Shown here: piece after piece, positions 32,600 to 42,639 of the stretch
Position numbering within the stretch: position 1 is the first letter of the stretch
Layout: every line of letters begins with the position of its first letter
NCBI RefSeq assembly: GCF_036850765.1
Contig: NC_089493.1
Coordinates: 189,381,140-189,445,139, forward strand
Direction: 5' to 3'
Source: Saccopteryx bilineata
Lineage: Eukaryota; Chordata; Mammalia; Chiroptera; Emballonuridae
DNA length: 64,000 bases
The notes under the pieces: model-generated
Seen by the model: only the letters and a program-made list of their open reading frames with translations
Told to the model about the DNA's origin: nothing
Database searches by the model: none
Program-made: the position numbers and the translations under genes

Positions 32600-32772
32600 A
32601 ATGATTCTCCTGTTCGGTTGCACATTGGACTCACCGGAAGGGAATGCTCAGAATAGCCACGGCTGACCCACTCCCAAAGATTCTGGGGTAGGGCCTGGCT
32701 CCGGGATTTCTAGCAGCGCCCCCCCCCCCGTTGATTCTAGGGTACAGCCAGATTGAAGAACCGTGAACTGTA
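32600..32772. mobile_element. MER5-type hAT element
   Basis: 'caatgattctcctgttcgg', 'ttgcacattggactcaccgg', 'aaagattctggggtagggcc' and 'gattgaagaaccgtgaac' give both arms of an eroded MER5-like element. Confidence 0.65.
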
Positions 32773-33334
32773 GGGAGAGAGATACTGCCTTCTTCCCAGC
32801 ACTTGTAGAATTTGAATGAGGTCATGGGGATGTACCTTGTCAAGGGCTCTACAATGTAAGATGTATATATTCTCCATTCAAAAAAAAAAAAAATGAGTTC
32901 ATTCAGAAAGTCTTAAAAAAAATAGTTGTGAGGGGGGAGAAGTAGATATTTAGAGGATGTCAGGCACCTTGCTGTTTTAGTAATTTCCCCTCTTCTCTAC
33001 CTATCTTGCTATTTCTTTCCTGAGATGTTAAGTATCAAAGAGGTTGGGGCTCATCGTTGCCTTAACGGGAAAATCTTTCAACTCCCGATGCAGCCGGAAT
33101 GCTTTGAAATAAATTGGTCTAAGCCACTCCGGAGCCGTCAGCCTGGGGGTTGGGCCTCCCTTTCATCTGCTCTCTTCCCTCGGCAGAACCTGGTCTGTGT
33201 TTCATGCGCACATGTGTGTCCTTGAGGCGGCGAGGGAGTAGGGGTGTGTGTGTGTGCAGACGTCACCACATAGATCTTCGCCTGTGGGTGGGAACTAATA
33301 AGAGTGAACTCTTTTATTAAGACTTGAGATGTCA
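32773..33334. other. Unique intronic sequence
   Basis: AT-rich with an A-run at 32880-32893 and a short (GT) tract at 33245. Nothing else recognised. Confidence 0.5.
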
Positions 33335-33540
33335 AGATCGGGGCTGTATGCTTTGCAAGCATCGTTCCGTTGAATTCTCTTAGCAACCCCTTGAAGGGAG
33401 AATGGTTACCCTCTCCATTCTGCTGGTGGGGAAACTGAGGCTTAGTGAGTTGAGGTGCCTGGGATCACTTGGTGAACCAGCGGCAGAGCGGGGATGCAAA
33501 CCTGGTCTGTCGTCCCCCGAAATGCACGTTCTTCACGGTC
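33335..33540 (-). mobile_element. MIR SINE, near full length
   Basis: 'gctttgcaagcatcgttccg', 'cttagcaaccccttgaagg', 'ggggaaactgaggcttagtg' and 'gggatgcaaacctggtctg' in reverse MIR order. Confidence 0.8.
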
Positions 33541-33608
33541 CTGTTGGTCAGACCAGGCTGGTGTGCAGAGCGGCGCTGACTTCGTCCTGAGGATGGTGGT
33601 CAGAGCGC

Positions 33609-33702
33609 TTTCCCTCTCTCTCTCTCCCGTGATTCCTGCAGCGGCAGCTCCTTCCCTCTGCGCTCGGGGTCTGTCTGGAAGCCTCCCCTCCTGTTTTAGC
33701 AG

Positions 33703-33739
<37 letters not shown>

Positions 33740-33740
33740 C
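33609..33740. repeat. Pyrimidine-rich region with (CT)n
   Basis: Short CT run at 33612-33628 and a longer pure (CT)n at 33705-33736, in unique sequence. Confidence 0.85.
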
Positions 33741-34189
33741 CCGTGAGCAGCGGAAGGGAGCTTTTTTCTGAGTACAGTCGGATTTTTTTCAGAACCCCCC
33801 CCCCCCAGGTTTGATTTCCTGGACCACGTTCCGTGTCTGCGGTGGCGATCAGCATCTCCACCTCACCCTCCTCTTAGACGCGTCGACACAAGGGAGCCCC
33901 ATCTCTTGTTACCTTGGCATGAAAGTCTAGGCGAATCAAGTTCCCCTTGGGCTCTGGTGTCTGCAGAGCAGATGGGCTCGGCCTGCAGCACACTGGCCTG
34001 CCCGGTGCAAGGAACCTCCTTCAGGACGTCTGGGTCGGGATCCCTCGAAGGCAGCTGGGTCCTCTCCGGCCCGAAGCGGCTCTGGCCACGCACGAAATAC
34101 CTTCCACTTCTGTGGCAACCAGACAAGTGCCGTCCGCTCTTGTGTGTTTGGTTCCTGGTGGGAGCCGTTGCCGGGAAGGGTGGACAGCA
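33741..34189. other. Unique intronic sequence
   Basis: Open frames on both strands (up to about 139 codons) lack domains. A C12 run lies at about 33797-33808. Confidence 0.5.
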
Positions 34190-34330
34190 GAGGACAAAGA
34201 TAGACATTGTTCCCCATGGAGCTCACAAGCAAATAGTAAAGACATAAACAAAATAATGACAGATTAGGAAGATAAAGAGGACGCTGTACATTAGAGATAA
34301 CAGGCCTTGGAAGGGACACTGGAGGTCAAG
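34190..34330. mobile_element. Old L2/L3-like LINE remnant
   Basis: 'ttccccatggagctcacaag', 'agacataaacaaaataatg' and 'aagataaagaggacgctg' resemble the consensus downstream of the 29690-type element. Confidence 0.4.
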
Positions 34331-35795
34331 CCGTCCTGTTCTAAAGTTAGTTCTGTAGTCAGAAAACCCGAGTTGGCGTTTACCGTTCAATACGATACAT
34401 CTTCAGTGGTCATCTCACTACCTCTTTCTCCGTTCCAGTTGGGAGACTGTGACCCTCACTGTAGGGACCGCAAGTAGTGATTTTTTTTTTCCCCTGTTAA
34501 CTTTGGCCAGGGAGCTCTGTGTATCCCCCGAGGCAGGGTAACCTGCCCACCACAGACATCGGGACCTCCTAGGGGAGTGACTCATATGCAGATCCCCCCA
34601 GCCCCGCCTTTGTGAATGTCCCCAGGACCTCCGGAGTGTGTGGACTCCCAGGCTCCAAGGACCCCCAAGTGACTTTTGACATATCTAATTTTGAGAAACA
34701 CTTTTCAAGGGAATAGACTTGTCTCAGATGGCAAATCATTCTAGAGATCGGACCGGAACTAGAATCCCTTCAGCCTCCTCCACAGTCTGGCCTGCATCTG
34801 GGTTGTTAAAAAAAACAACAACACAAAAAGGTGTCTTTTCTTCAGACATCCACGGGGTGTCCTCCACTGTGCTCAGGCGCTCCCGCTGCGAGAAGAAGTC
34901 TTCCCTCTCGACTCTGCCCGCCCTTGCCCCATTCTCTGAAGATCGCAGACAGGAGTTGCGTACCCACGGCCCCACCTGGCCCCACCTGGCCCCACCTTCC
35001 ACCCTCCCCTGCCCCGGTCCTGTGAGCAGAGTTCCAGATGTCCCCGGGGGCATTGAGCCGTGTTGCTGACCCTCCTTGACAGGCTGTCCTCATCCAGGAC
35101 AGGAAGGTGTTTTGCAGGCTTCTCGCAGTGTCCTATGTCCCCAAGCCTCCGTCCACCTGCTCTGCAGTGAAACCTCAGGTGTGCGTTCCCAGGGTCCCTC
35201 TGGACGCCGTTGCTCTGTCCAGGCAAGCACTGCAAATGACCACAGCCGTGGCAGCTGAGTCCAGGCCGGGTCTCAGACAGCTTTGCCACCCCGTCGCCCC
35301 CCCCTGCCCCCCAGCCCTGACTGTACCCGCTGAAGCCCCGCCTCCCTCACCTGACACAAGTGATGCTGCTTGTTCCATGAGGCTTTTTCCCTCATCCATC
35401 ATCCGCCCCCCCCAGCCCGCCCCCACTCCTGCCCACTCCCGCTGGGGAGGATCTACGTGAAGTCAGGCTTGTGCTAGTCCAAAGCCACAGAGGCCCGCGT
35501 GGGATAGTCTAGAAGAGAGAGGCTGTGAGGTTCGAGACTGCGCAGGAGTCTCAGGAAGGACATAGCGGTCGCAGGTGGGAGCCACTGCGGCTACAGGGCC
35601 TCCCGGCATTCCCTTCTGGTCCTTTCTCCTCCCCCCCCCTCCATCATGCTTTCCTCCTGAAACCTACAAGCTGCAACAAACCTGAAATTTGTTCAGAAGT
35701 TCATAAATGTTGTTACAAATCACTTCTGCCTCTCACTTGCTGTGTGACCACGGGCAGGTGAATTGCTCTCTGAATCTCGGTTTTTCGCTTTATAC
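34331..35795. other. Mostly unique intronic sequence
   Basis: A possible worn hAT remnant lies at 34540-34700 ('catcgggacctcctagggga', 'gactcatatgcagatcc'). The rest is unrecognised; frames up to 138 codons lack domains. Confidence 0.45.
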
Positions 35796-36125
35796 CAGGG
35801 GTCCCCAAACTATGGCCCGCGGGCCACATGCGGCCCCCTGAGGCCGTTTGTCCGGCCCCCACCGCACTTCCGGAAGGGGTACCTCTTTCATTGGTGGTCG
35901 GTGAGAGGAGCATAGTTCCCATTGAAATACTGGTCAGTTTGTTGATTTAAATTTACTTGTTCTTTATTTTAAATATTGTATTTGTTCTCATTTTGTTTTT
36001 TTACTTTAAACTAAGATATGTGCAGTGTGCATAGGGATTTGTTCATAGTTTTTTTATAGTCTGGCCCTCCAATGGTCTGAGGGACAGTGAACTGGCCCCC
36101 TGTGTAAAAAGTTTGGGGACCCCTG
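35796..36125 (+). mobile_element. hAT MITE, copy 1, with terminal inverted repeats
   Basis: Begins CAGGGGTCCCCAAACT and ends AGTTTGGGGACCCCTG (the last A/G shared with the internal run), perfect inverted repeats of about 15 bp. The 8-bp flanks ctttatac and ctctatac match at 7 of 8, the hAT hallmark. No transposase frame remains, so it is non-autonomous. Confidence 0.93.
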
Positions 36126-36164
36126 CTCTATACAAAGAAGGCTAAGAATAAGAAAACAATAGCC

Positions 36165-36425
36165 ATGGTTTGAGTGCCCAGGGCTGCTCTCAGCGCTTTC
36201 CATTTTGTTAGCTTAACTGTCACACTAACCTTCTGAGGAAGGTACTGTTACTGTTACTATCCCCATGTAGAGGTGAGGGTGTGGAGGCACAGAGAGGCCA
36301 AGTAATTGGCCCAGCGTCACATAGGTTCCAGAGCTCTCAGACTGCCATCCACTCTGAAGGATTATTGTGAGAGTCACAGCATGCGTTACCTCATTTTGGG
36401 CATTTAGCAGAGAGCAGGGCTCAGA
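36165..36425 (-). mobile_element. MIR SINE remnant
   Basis: 'ctcagcgctttccattttg', 'accttctgaggaaggtactg', 'gaggcacagagaggccaag' and 'cccagcgtcacataggttcc' follow reverse MIR order. A second short MIR-like piece follows to 36425. Confidence 0.8.
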
Positions 36426-36486
36426 ATAACTACTCAGAAATGTCTCCTCATTGCGTGATCGTGACCGTCCTGCCATGGAAGTGCGG

Positions 36487-36701
36487 CAGGTGAGCGAGGG
36501 CCCTGTGAGTGGTGATGGGAACAGCTGCTGGAATCCAGCCACACCTCCGCCACCACCCTCAGCCAGGAAGGGCCCGGTGGTCCCACAGGGCCTCTCAGAG
36601 ACTTTCCCTGCGGCCTGAGCTGGCTCCCTGCCCCTGGTCCCCGCCCCCCACCAGGAGCCTGCCCTCTGCTGCCCCAGGGCCACCCGCTGCGGCTCAGGCT
36701 G
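36487..36701 (+). repeat. Left arm of a 215-bp inverted duplication
   Basis: The reverse complement of this arm recurs at 37545-37757 at roughly 88% identity by eye, including long shared blocks such as 'agccaggaagggcccggtgg', 'cctctcagagactttccctg' and 'gagctggctccctgcccctg'. It matches no repeat family I know. With an 843-bp spacer the arms could pair in the WWC1 pre-mRNA. Confidence 0.93.
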
Positions 36702-36835
36702 CAGACCAGCACATCTGCATTGCCTGGGAGCTTGCTAGAAACACAGAAAGCCAGACCCCCTGAGTCAGAAGCTGTATTCTGATGAGATCCCCGGTGGTCC
36801 CGGCGCGTGGTGACGTTTGAGTCGCCCTGGCCATG
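36702..36835. mobile_element. MER5A-type hAT remnant
   Basis: 'gaccagcacatctgcattg', 'gcttgctagaaacacagaaa' and 'cctgagtcagaagctgtatt' are MER5A landmarks. It starts directly at the end of the left inverted arm. Confidence 0.65.
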
Positions 36836-37040
36836 CAGCACTGCTACTTGCTTGCATTGCCCAGTTTTGTTTTTAGTTCTGCGGCTGGCTCTGTCTCCTA
36901 CCAGTTCTGATCTGGGGCTCCCACGTCGTCATGCTATCAGTAAACAGTGGATCACAACCCGTTGTAAACACCTTACCCAGGGGGGAAAAGGAGCTTCCCA
37001 GCCGGTTTCCAGAGCCCTGCAAAGAGGAACGATTGAAGCC

Positions 37041-37064
37041 GGGGGTGGGGTGGGGTGGGGAGGG
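37041..37064 (+). other. Strong G-quadruplex motif
   Basis: Five G-runs (5, 4, 4, 4 and 3 G) are separated by single bases, the most stable loop class. It is on the coding strand within the spacer of the inverted duplication. Confidence 0.8.
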
Positions 37065-37544
37065 TCAGTTCAAAGGGAATCACAGCTGCTGAGAAACACG
37101 GTCCTGAGGCCCCAGCAGGTCCACCTGCAGGGTCAGATGCCAAAGGTCAGAGCCCATGCGGGCTTGCAGGAAGTCCACAGGGAGCAGGACATGGTCTGGG
37201 GAGCACGGGGCAGTGAGGGGGTGGGAACCCGTGTGGGAGGGTCGTGCCTGTCCGCTGTGACACGCAGTGACGACTGTGGCCCCGCGGGCGCTTGGCCGAG
37301 CCCTCAAAGGCACGATTCTAGCCCTCAGAGAACATGGCAAGAGCAGGACAAGGAGGTCTGGGGTCCCCAACAAGCTTCCCAGGCAGGGGCTCCAGCCAGC
37401 AAAATAAACCGGCTCCTGGGAACAAGCTGGAAACAAGGCAGAATCCTGGCCACAGGGGACCAGAAGAGGACCAGGAGAAACAGCCTTCAGCCGAGGCTCA
37501 GGCTCAGGCTGGGTGAGCTGGCTTCTGCCCCTCAACCCTCGTCC

Positions 37545-37757
37545 CAGCCTGGGGAGCCGGAGCAGGTGGCCCTGGGGCAGCGGAGGGCAGGCTCCTGGCG
37601 GGGCGCCGGGGACCAGGGGCAGGGAGCCAGCTCAGCTGCAGGGAAAGTCTCTGAGAGGCCCTGCGGACCACCGGGCCCTTCCTGGCTGAGGTGGTGAGGA
37701 GGTGTGGCCGGATTCCAGCGGCTGTTCCCTTCGTCCTCACGGGCCCTGGCTCACCTG
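37545..37757 (-). repeat. Right arm of the 215-bp inverted duplication
   Basis: Inverted partner of 36487-36701. Its ends ('cagcctggggagccgg' left, 'ggctcacctg' right) mirror the left arm. Homology stops at the same point on both sides. Confidence 0.93.
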
Positions 37758-38034
37758 TGAACAGCCTTCCGGCATACGCCTGGACCTTGCCCCGACACAT
37801 TCCTGAGATAACACCCACCATTGTCCCCAGGAACGGTGACAGCCCCTTGCGGGTGAGCCAGGCTCCCAACGCCTTCCCTGCATTCATTTCCAGTTTGTTC
37901 GCAGTTATAGGCATGTCTGAGTAAAATGACTGAGGAACGAGTCATTAGTGAGCTGTCCAAAGTCCCTTTTGGGGCATTCCAGGAAAATAAACCAATATTC
38001 CATCAAAGCCACAAATGGTTCCCTGCCACTCCTT

Positions 38035-38215
38035 CAAGGCAGGATTTCCCAGAGTGTGGTCCACAGACCTCCTGTGTCAGACTCGCCCCAGGAGCTTGTA
38101 AAACACAGATTCCTGGGCCTCTGGACCTTCTGGAGCAGCATCTCACCAGGGCTTCTAGGAACCTGCATTTTTAATATGCTACCCAGAAGATCCTAATATA
38201 CCTTAAACTTGAAAC
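38035..38215. mobile_element. MER5-type hAT element
   Basis: 'cccagagtgtggtccacag', 'caggagcttgtaaaacacag', 'cagggcttctaggaacctgc' and 'tttttaatatgctacccag' follow MER5 order. Confidence 0.75.
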
Positions 38216-38262
38216 CTTCTTCCTCCCCTCACCCATGAGGTACTCTCTTTCCTTTGCAGAAA

Positions 38263-38292
38263 TCGTGTGTGTGTGTGTGTGTACGTGTGTGT
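38263..38292. repeat. (GT)n microsatellite
   Basis: About ten GT units with one interruption (tacgtg). Confidence 0.9.
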
Positions 38293-38309
38293 ACCCTGCC
38301 TGCTGATAT

Positions 38310-38460
38310 TCCCTCCTTGCAATGCTGTACACAGCTCATGGCCACCTCCTCCAGGAAGCCTGCCTGGCCACCTTTGGCCACCTTTGTACTAGCTCATGGA
38401 GATGCCAGCCGTAACCTTTCTAACACAAATCTACCACATAGTTGTCATTTTTCATGCCCG
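38310..38460 (+). mobile_element. L2 LINE fragment
   Basis: 'cacctcctccaggaagcctg' and 'cctggccacctttg' are typical L2 body motifs; the 'ccacctttgg' block is duplicated. Confidence 0.6.
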
Positions 38461-39884
38461 TGGCCACGAGTGGTGAAACACCCTTCCTGTCTCTAGGCAC
38501 TGCAGAAAGTTGTATGTGTAGTCTGTAGTCGGTGCTAATGGAAGGAAGGGGAGGGAAGGGAAGGGAACAAGTGAGGGCTGCTGAGAGGCATTTGGGAAGC
38601 CATAGAGTAGAGGATGTTGAACAGCTGCTTCCCAATAAGAAACTGCCACCCTCGGTTCTTCTCTTGGCCCGTCTGAACTCCTAGGCCAAGCTCTGGAGCC
38701 AGAGGGCAAGCATTAGATGCAAGGAGAGCCCAGGGCTCAGATTGGCAGGGGCACAGCCCACCTGTTTGCTGGGACTGAGATGCCCCCAGTGGACACCCAG
38801 CTCTCTCTCTACAATTCAGGAAGACTCCGTAACTTGAGATCCCTTCTGATGAGGGAGAAAAGACTCAAGACAGTTTGTTAGCCCTGGACTTGAGCTCAGG
38901 GTGGCATGCATGTCAGGCAGGAGGAGGTAAATAGAGCTATTGGACCGTGAACCTCCCTAGAACCCCCCCCCCCTCGCACAGGGTTTCTCGTAGTTTGCTC
39001 CCATGATTTTCTGTGTGAGGCTCTGAACTGCTATTTGCCAAACCGGTCACTGTTGACCCAACAGAAACCGCACCAAGATAGGAGAAGCCCTGGACAGGCT
39101 GTCTTGATCCTTTTGGCGAAGGGAGAGCCCGGTGCCCTCTGAGGAATGCTGCCCATCACCTCGCTCTGAAAAACAATGCGTTTCCTCCTTCTCAACAACC
39201 AAGTGCCATGGAACCTGCTTTACCAGTCGGGCTAGGCCAGCATGCCTCCTCTGATCTTGCTTATCTGTGTGTATGTGGGGGGTAGGGGACCTCAGAGGGC
39301 TGGTGGGGGTGGGGGGGGGTAGGGTGGCTTTGGCAAGGCCTGACCTGGAGGCTCTAGGGTCGGTGCGGCTTGCTGTGGCCACGGAAAACCTCCGAACAGG
39401 AAGACAGACTGGCCTCTTAAACGTGTGAGGTCAGGAGGAGGGCAGCGTGCTCTCTCAGCCCCAAGCAGGGTCAGAACCTTCCTCAGTTCTCTGGGAAGGA
39501 AGGGTTGCCTGAATTATGGGCACAGCCGCTGAGGGCGCCATGCGCCGGAGGCCCTTGGCTGGTGCTTCTCGGATTGAGTTGCTAAAGGGTGGCCTCCAGG
39601 TTTAGTTAAATGTGGGCCATGTCAACCGACGCCTGCTGTCACTCCGTGAGGGAGTCGGGTATTACAAGATTTTAGGTAATTAGTGGGTTCCTTTTTTTGT
39701 GCTTTTTTTTTTTTTTCTATAAGGGTGTTATCTGTGAATCCACTTCCTTTCCCTTCTCTCCAAATCACATTTGGTTTGCTTCCAGGAGGAAGACATTAAA
39801 GTGTTCTCATTTGGTCAAGATTTCATATGCAGAAAAGAATAAAGTGTAGAAGTCTCGTTAGATGCAGCCCCCAGTTGGAGGTTG
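38461..39884. other. Unique intronic sequence
   Basis: No transposon called. It has a G-rich run with at least four G-tracts at about 39299-39326 and a T-run at 39704-39716. Frames lack domains. Confidence 0.5.
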
Positions 39885-40065
39885 TGACAGCTGCCATTTA
39901 TTGAGGAATTGCGGGTACATTTCCTATTTCCCTTGTTCTCTCCTTCCAGATCAGGCCGCTACGGCCCAGAGAGGTTAGGGGCTTGATCAAGGTCACACAG
40001 CAAGTTGACAAGAGGGTTAGGTTTCCACGCAGGAGGCTCTCCAACTCCATAGCCCGTGTGCCGGT
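39885..40065 (-). mobile_element. MIR SINE remnant
   Basis: 'cagctgccatttattgagg', 'cagagaggttaggggcttg' and 'caaggtcacacagcaagttg' in reverse MIR order. Confidence 0.85.
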
Positions 40066-40637
40066 CAATGCCGCACTGTCCCCGGAGGTCGCTGGGTGTA
40101 TTGATGTTAACATTGCAAACGCTCATGGAGTTCTCCACCATTTCTCAGGGCGTTCTCCATCTGGGTCCTGACTTGAGAATTGGTTCAGCCTCGTACTCCC
40201 CAGGGTGCAGTGGTTGGAATCCAGGCTCTGGAGGAAGTTCCGGCCTCCTTCCTCGAGTCTGCAGGCAGCCGGATCCCACAGGCCCTCGCCTGCTCTGTAG
40301 AGTGAGGACGCGAGACGTGGGCCCGTGCTTGGCATGGCCTGCGGGCAGCGTGGCCAGAGGTCCCGAGCCAGTGAGGTTGTGATGACCCACAGTGTTATCA
40401 TTTGGTCGGTTCCCAGGCGCTGAACCCTGCTGAGAACTCTTCTGTTTCCCTCTTTGCCTCCTACTGCCTGCTTAGGATCCACAGCTATTTGGAAACATGA
40501 GCACGGGTGGAGGGGGGGGGGCTTTTCAGAGAGAGAGTCCTGGTCTCCAGCATTCCCAGTGCCCTCAGTGGCTGGGAGAAGAGAGAGGGGCAGGATGGTG
40601 TGGGAGGGACAGGTGAGTGCACGGGAACAGTTTAGAT
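40066..40637. other. Unique intronic sequence
   Basis: No feature recognised. It ends in the hAT target duplication gtttagat. Confidence 0.5.
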
Positions 40638-41003
40638 TAGGGGTCCCCAAACTTTTTACACAGGGGCCAGTTCACTGTCCCTCAGACTGTTGGAGGGCTG
40701 GACTATAAAAAAAAAACTATGAACAAATCCCTATGCACACTGCACATATCTTATTTTAAAGTAAAAAAACAAAACGGGAACAAATACAATATTTAAAATA
40801 AAGAACAAGTAAATTTAAATCAACAAACTGACCAGTATTTCAATGGGAACTATGAGCCTGCTTTTAGTTAATGAGATGGTCAATGTGCTCCTCTCACTGA
40901 CCACCAATGAAAGAGGTGCCCCTTCCGGAAGTGTGGCAGGGGGCCGGATAAATGGCCTCCGGGGGCCGCATGCGGCCCGCGGGCCGTAGTTTGGGGACCC
41001 CTG
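40638..41003 (-). mobile_element. hAT MITE, copy 2, perfect 8-bp target duplication
   Basis: Same family as the element at 35796 but inverted. Termini are TAGGGGTCCCCAAACT (first base changed) and AGTTTGGGGACCCCTG. The target duplication gtttagat is identical at 40630-40637 and 41004-41011. It retains a segment ('ttagttaatgagatggtcaa') that copy 1 lacks. Confidence 0.95.
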
Positions 41004-41011
41004 GTTTAGAT

Positions 41012-41599
41012 CTCATGGCTAGGCTCCTGGAATACATCTCCAGAATGTTGTCCCCGTTGGCACTCAGGGACTCAGCCGCCTTTGTGAGGGGCCGGACCAT
41101 GATGAATGATGCGTTATCAGTGCAATGCAATAGCCCGATGATGTCATGAAAACCCTGGCGCTAGGAGAGCATGTCCGTGGGCCGGAATGCAGCCGCGAGG
41201 AGCTGGAAGGGCCCAGTTACACTGCCCGGTCCAGCTTCCATTGTCTAAGGCCTGGGCTCGTCATGCGCCCTTTGTTCCTGTTCTCTCGGACAAAGGAATT
41301 GCTTTCTTTTTTTTCTTCTTCTTTTTTTTTTAACTCTCTGATTAGAAATCAGTAGTTGAAGCCTGCTAATCGCCTCTTTGGCTTGGCGTGTGGGCCCAGG
41401 GGAAGGCCACACGGAGCTTAATCTGTTTGCAAGTGTTCTCTCGGCTCCTGGAGTTCAGAAATGTAGTCGGCACCCCATTTTTTTTTTTCAAGTTACACTT
41501 TTATTCAGGATACTTCCTTCTGTAATTGTAATAATACACCTTCCGAGCTTTATTACACAGATAGTTTGTTTCGGCTTACTTTTTTCAGTCATTTTTAAT
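41012..41599. other. Unique intronic sequence
   Basis: Contains T-rich runs at 41305-41330 and 41479-41488. Nothing else recognised. Confidence 0.5.
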
Positions 41600-42350
41600 T
41601 ATGACTTACTTTTATGTAAAATACACATAACATAAAAGATAGCCATTTTAACCATGTTTCCGTGTGGCAGTCAGTGGGTTTTGAGTGCATTTACCAAGCT
41701 GTGTGGCCGTCAACACCATGTGGGAAGATGAGCTCTTTTTTGGGGGGGAGGGGGTGACAGAGACAGAGAGGGACAGATAGGGACTGACACAGGAAGGGAG
41801 AGAGATGAGGAGCGTCAATTCTTTGTTGCAGCATCTTAGTTGTTCATTGATTGCTTTCTCATAATGTGCCTTGACCAGGGGGCTACAGCAGAGTGAGTGA
41901 CCTCGGGGTCTCAAACCTGGGTCTTCTGCATCCCAGTCCAACACTCTATCCACTGCGCCTCCGCCTGGTCAGGCCGGTGAGCTGTTCTCATCTCGCAGCA
42001 CTGGAACTCAGTGCCCGTTAAACACTACCTCCCGTTCTCTCCCCCGCCCCCAGCCCCTGGCACCCACCATTCTGCTTTTCTGTCCCTACAGAATTTGTCT
42101 TTTGTGACTGGCTTATTTCACTTAGTATGATGTCTTTAAGGTTCATGGACATTGTAGCTAATATCAGAACTTCCTTCTTGAGGGCGGAGTAATATTCCAC
42201 GGTGTGTCGCTACCATACGTGGCTTACCCCTTCATTTATTCCTGGACCCTCGGGGCTGCTTCCCCCTTTGACTAGCGCAAGTAATGCCAGTGTCACGAGC
42301 AGTGGTGGCGCCACTTCTCATTCCGTGATTTCTGATGTTGAGCATCTGCA
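41600..42350 (-). mobile_element. L1M 3' end, split by a family C SINE
   Basis: 'cataacataaaagatagcc' and 'cagtgggttttgagtgc' (left), then 'cgttaaacactacctcccg', 'tttgtgactggcttatttc' and 'ggagtaatattccacgg' (right) are the reverse complement of an old L1 3' end. The frame on the − strand at 42018-42200 resembles the degraded end of L1 ORF2. Confidence 0.8.
41737..41975 (-). mobile_element. Family C SINE inside an L1M
   Basis: Purine-rich tail, 'cttagttgttcattgattgc', 'gcctgaccagg'-complement 'cgcctggtcaggcc' and 'ccaacactctatccactgcg'. Flanks gatgagctctt and ggtgagctgtt are the worn duplication. Part of the C body is missing. Confidence 0.88.
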
Positions 42351-42639
42351 TAGATAGGGCCCTCAAGCTGGTGAACTCCCTTCTCAGAGCTCAGCTTTTA
42401 ACATCCGTTTCTCAAGGAATCATTTCCCAATTCCCCAAATGGGCCTAGGTTCGCTGATCTTCCATTCTCTGACAGGGCGGTCGTCTTTGCCTTTAAACCA
42501 GTTGTTCAACGGTGATAAGTTAAGACCTGCTCTTTCTGTTTAATGTCAACCTAGGACCTTGCTAGACCAGCGGTCCTGAAAGTCTGGTCCTTGGGGGGGG
42601 GTGTCCCTGAAAGCCTCTCAGGAACTCGACAAAGTCATA

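Noticed and set aside
36807..37697. 296-codon + strand open frame, the longest in the window
   Set aside because: It runs across a MER5 trace, the G-quadruplex and the right arm of an inverted duplication, with no domain. The left arm encodes a similar peptide only because the DNA is duplicated.
42018..42200. 60-codon − strand frame resembling the end of L1 ORF2
   Set aside because: It is a degraded piece of an ancient L1 3' end; annotated with the L1 and not as a gene.
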